Positions 62,594-64,000 of a stretch of DNA of 64,000 bases are shown here, one piece after another; position 1 is the stretch's first letter; each line of letters begins with the position of its first letter. The notes below the pieces were generated by a model that was not told the DNA's origin, searched no databases, and saw nothing but the letters and a program-made list of their open reading frames with translations. Source of the stretch: Gimesia benthica (GTDB taxonomy: Bacteria > Planctomycetota > Planctomycetia > Planctomycetales > Planctomycetaceae); contig NZ_CP043930.1 of assembly GCF_009720525.1 (NCBI RefSeq), forward strand, positions 4,620,501 through 4,684,500. The letters run 5' to 3'. The translations under genes and the position numbers were made by a program.

Positions 62594-63325
62594 TACAGTT
62601 CCTGTTAGTTTAAAAAGTTTGACAGTGACGCGAACAAATGAAGGCTAGTACGATTTACTTTTTACTTTTTTAAGAAACAGGTCATCCCCCATCACTCTGG
62701 CAATTGATGATGATCGAATATGATCTGCCCCCCTTGAACTCTCTTCTTTTCTTTTTACTCTCTTCGCTTCTGGTTGAATTCAACTCGGACTCGTGTGCAG
62801 AAATTTGCGGTGCCGGCTGCAAATCTCAGTTGGGAGTACAGTATCGAGATAATGTGAAGATCTTTCTCCCTGACATGTTAAGTAGAGATGAATAATGTGT
62901 GGCAGAATGAGACAAAACGGGCCTAGTGTTAAGGTTTGTTAAATATACGGACAGGTTTTGAAGGGGATCTTCATAAAAAGTGATCCGATTCCAACCGACT
63001 CTTTCAGGCAAAACTTGAATTCTCCCCTGCTGACTTCGTATAATGAACGACAAGATCTGCCAGGGAAAACTCCCACCTTGCCTGGCGCCTAAGTCACCTG
63101 CTCAAATGACTTTAGATGAAGTCGTGAGCTACCCCACTTTGGGTAAAGTGGCGGACCGGTATTCACTCGTGTCTGTGTTGAGACTCGAGAATCCTTCCCG
63201 TGCAGCAAAAAATTCCGGTTGGCAATGGTTGTGACCAGGTCTTTCCTGCTTAAAAAACTTTGCCACCCGGTTGACTGCTCACAGCGTCGGTTCTCGACTC
63301 AGAAAGAACGACCGAAAGCAGGATT
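62594..63325. other. Long non-coding spacer
   Basis: About 730 bp, AT-rich. It includes a hairpin CCACTTT-GGGT-AAAGTGG (63134-63151). Short ORFs at 62704-62895 and 63043-63234 lack RBS and domains and are left out. It should hold the promoters of the DUF1559 gene (leftward) and the PSCyt gene (rightward). Confidence 0.45.
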
Positions 63326-64000
63326 ATGGTCAAACAAACGTGCTCACTGTTCCTACTGTCTTGCCTGATGCTGACAGTCTCTCTTGGAAATTCCGCCTTT
63401 GCAGAATCAGGGGCAGCGCCTGCGGACCTTGATTTCGCTTCCGATATTCGTCCGCTGTTATCCGACGCCTGTTTTGCCTGTCACGGTCCGGATGATGAAC
63501 ACCGTGAAGCCGATTTCCGCATGGATCTCAAAGAAGGACTCTTCGGCAAAGCGGGAGAGCACGCATTGATTGTTCCCGGCAAACCGGAAGAGAGTCTGAT
63601 CTATCAGCGCATGACCGCCGAGGATGAAAGTCTGCGGATGCCTCCTGCCGACTCGGGTAAAAAACTCTCTAAGGCAGACATCGAAAAAATCCGTCAATGG
63701 ATCGCCGCCGGCGCTCCCTGGGCTTCACACTGGGCCTTTCAGCCACCAGTAAAACCACCCGTTCCCCAGGTGAAACAACAGTCGCTGGTGCAGAATCCGA
63801 TAGATGCATTCGTCCTGGAAAAACTTGAACAGCGACGCCTCACGTTTTCCGAACCAGCAGACCGCATCACGCGTCTGCGTCGTTTGAGTCTCGATCTGAT
63901 CGGCCTGCCTCCTACCATTGAAGAGGTCGATCAATTCGTCAACGATCCGAGCCCTTTAGCCTGGCAGAAACAGGTGACACGTTTGCTCGCGTCTCCCCAC
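63326..64000 (+). CDS. PSCyt1/DUF1549-domain protein (partial, 3' end outside window)
   Basis: 225 codons from the ATG at 63326 to the window edge, no stop. Signal peptide 1-26 (ending AFA). The haem motif is ACFACHGPDDEHREADFRMDL. Then IVPGKPEESLIYQRM, LRMPPADSGKKLSKADIEKIRQWIAAGAPW and the DUF1549 start NPIDAFVLEKLEQRRLTFSEPADRITRLRRLSLDLIGLPPT. It is a second member of the family seen at 56875, closer to the classic length-spaced form. AGGA lies just before the ATG. Confidence 0.9.
   Translation, partial: MVKQTCSLFLLSCLMLTVSLGNSAFAESGAAPADLDFASDIRPLLSDACFACHGPDDEHREADFRMDLKEGLFGKAGEHALIVPGKPEESLIYQRMTAEDESLRMPPADSGKKLSKADIEKIRQWIAAGAPWASHWAFQPPVKPPVPQVKQQSLVQNPIDAFVLEKLEQRRLTFSEPADRITRLRRLSLDLIGLPPTIEEVDQFVNDPSPLAWQKQVTRLLASPH

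Noticed and set aside
63043..63234. 63-codon plus-strand ORF in the spacer before the PSCyt gene
   Set aside because: No RBS or domain, and it overlaps a hairpin (63134-63151).

Overview
The window looks like a chromosomal segment of a planctomycete of the Planctomycetales, Gimesia-like. This is inferred from gene families and not from any database search. The markers are several DUF1559 prepilin-like proteins, PSCyt1/DUF1549/DUF1553 and DUF1501 proteins, arylsulfatases, a cysteine-rich YTV-repeat surface protein, Gfo/Idh/MocA dehydrogenases, sigma/anti-sigma pairs with FecR and LamG domains, and generous intergenic spacing. No phage, CRISPR array, IS element or rRNA was recognised. One tRNA-Arg(ACG) is present.

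Layout: 1-748 is the end of a sugar-phosphate isomerase/epimerase gene. 1.1-2.5 kb holds a secreted Cys-rich YTV protein. 2.6-8.7 kb is a minus-strand surface-glycan operon (sugar aminotransferase, GT2, Gfo/Idh/MocA, FkbM methyltransferase, ATP-grasp, small EamA-like protein), fronted by a near-perfect sigma-54 promoter and facing a divergent polytopic membrane protein. 11-24 kb mixes housekeeping and envelope genes: methyltransferase, HAD, alpha/beta hydrolase, a very acidic HTH membrane protein, PspA, ECF sigma factor, LarA-like protein, dehydrogenase, sulfatase, MarC and an OmpA lipoprotein. 24.7-30.3 kb has a pseudopilin, an HlyD/ABC export pair and a fumarylacetoacetate-hydrolase-family enzyme. 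30.6-32.2 kb has two small aromatic-rich secreted proteins, each behind a sigma-54-like promoter, then the tRNA. 32.3-37.3 kb has an SGNH hydrolase and a BlaI/M56 sensor system whose large sensor frame is cut by two in-frame TAA codons. 37.5-43.5 kb has a seven-repeat FG-GAP protein coupled to a TPR protein, two tandem DUF1559 genes and a small lipoprotein. 43.7-48.8 kb has YaiI, a frameshifted SulP transporter, two small membrane proteins and a sulfatase.

48.8-52.6 kb is a repeat island. Two ~500-bp direct repeats flank a DUF1559/lipoprotein pair that carries three palindromes upstream. 53-61.3 kb has an MHS-type MFS transporter and the typical planctomycete module of sigma factor, FecR/LamG anti-sigma, PSCyt protein and DUF1501 protein. 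61.4-64 kb has a further DUF1559-type protein and the start of a second PSCyt protein that runs off the window.

Themes: surface glycan and envelope building (glycan operon, YTV protein, pilin-like proteins), polymer degradation (sulfatases, PSCyt/DUF1501), and layered regulation (two sigma-70-family factors, sigma-54-like promoters, BlaI operators). The main observations are a set of five sigma-54-like promoters in front of surface genes, the doubly interrupted M56 sensor, the SulP frameshift and the repeat-bounded cassette.
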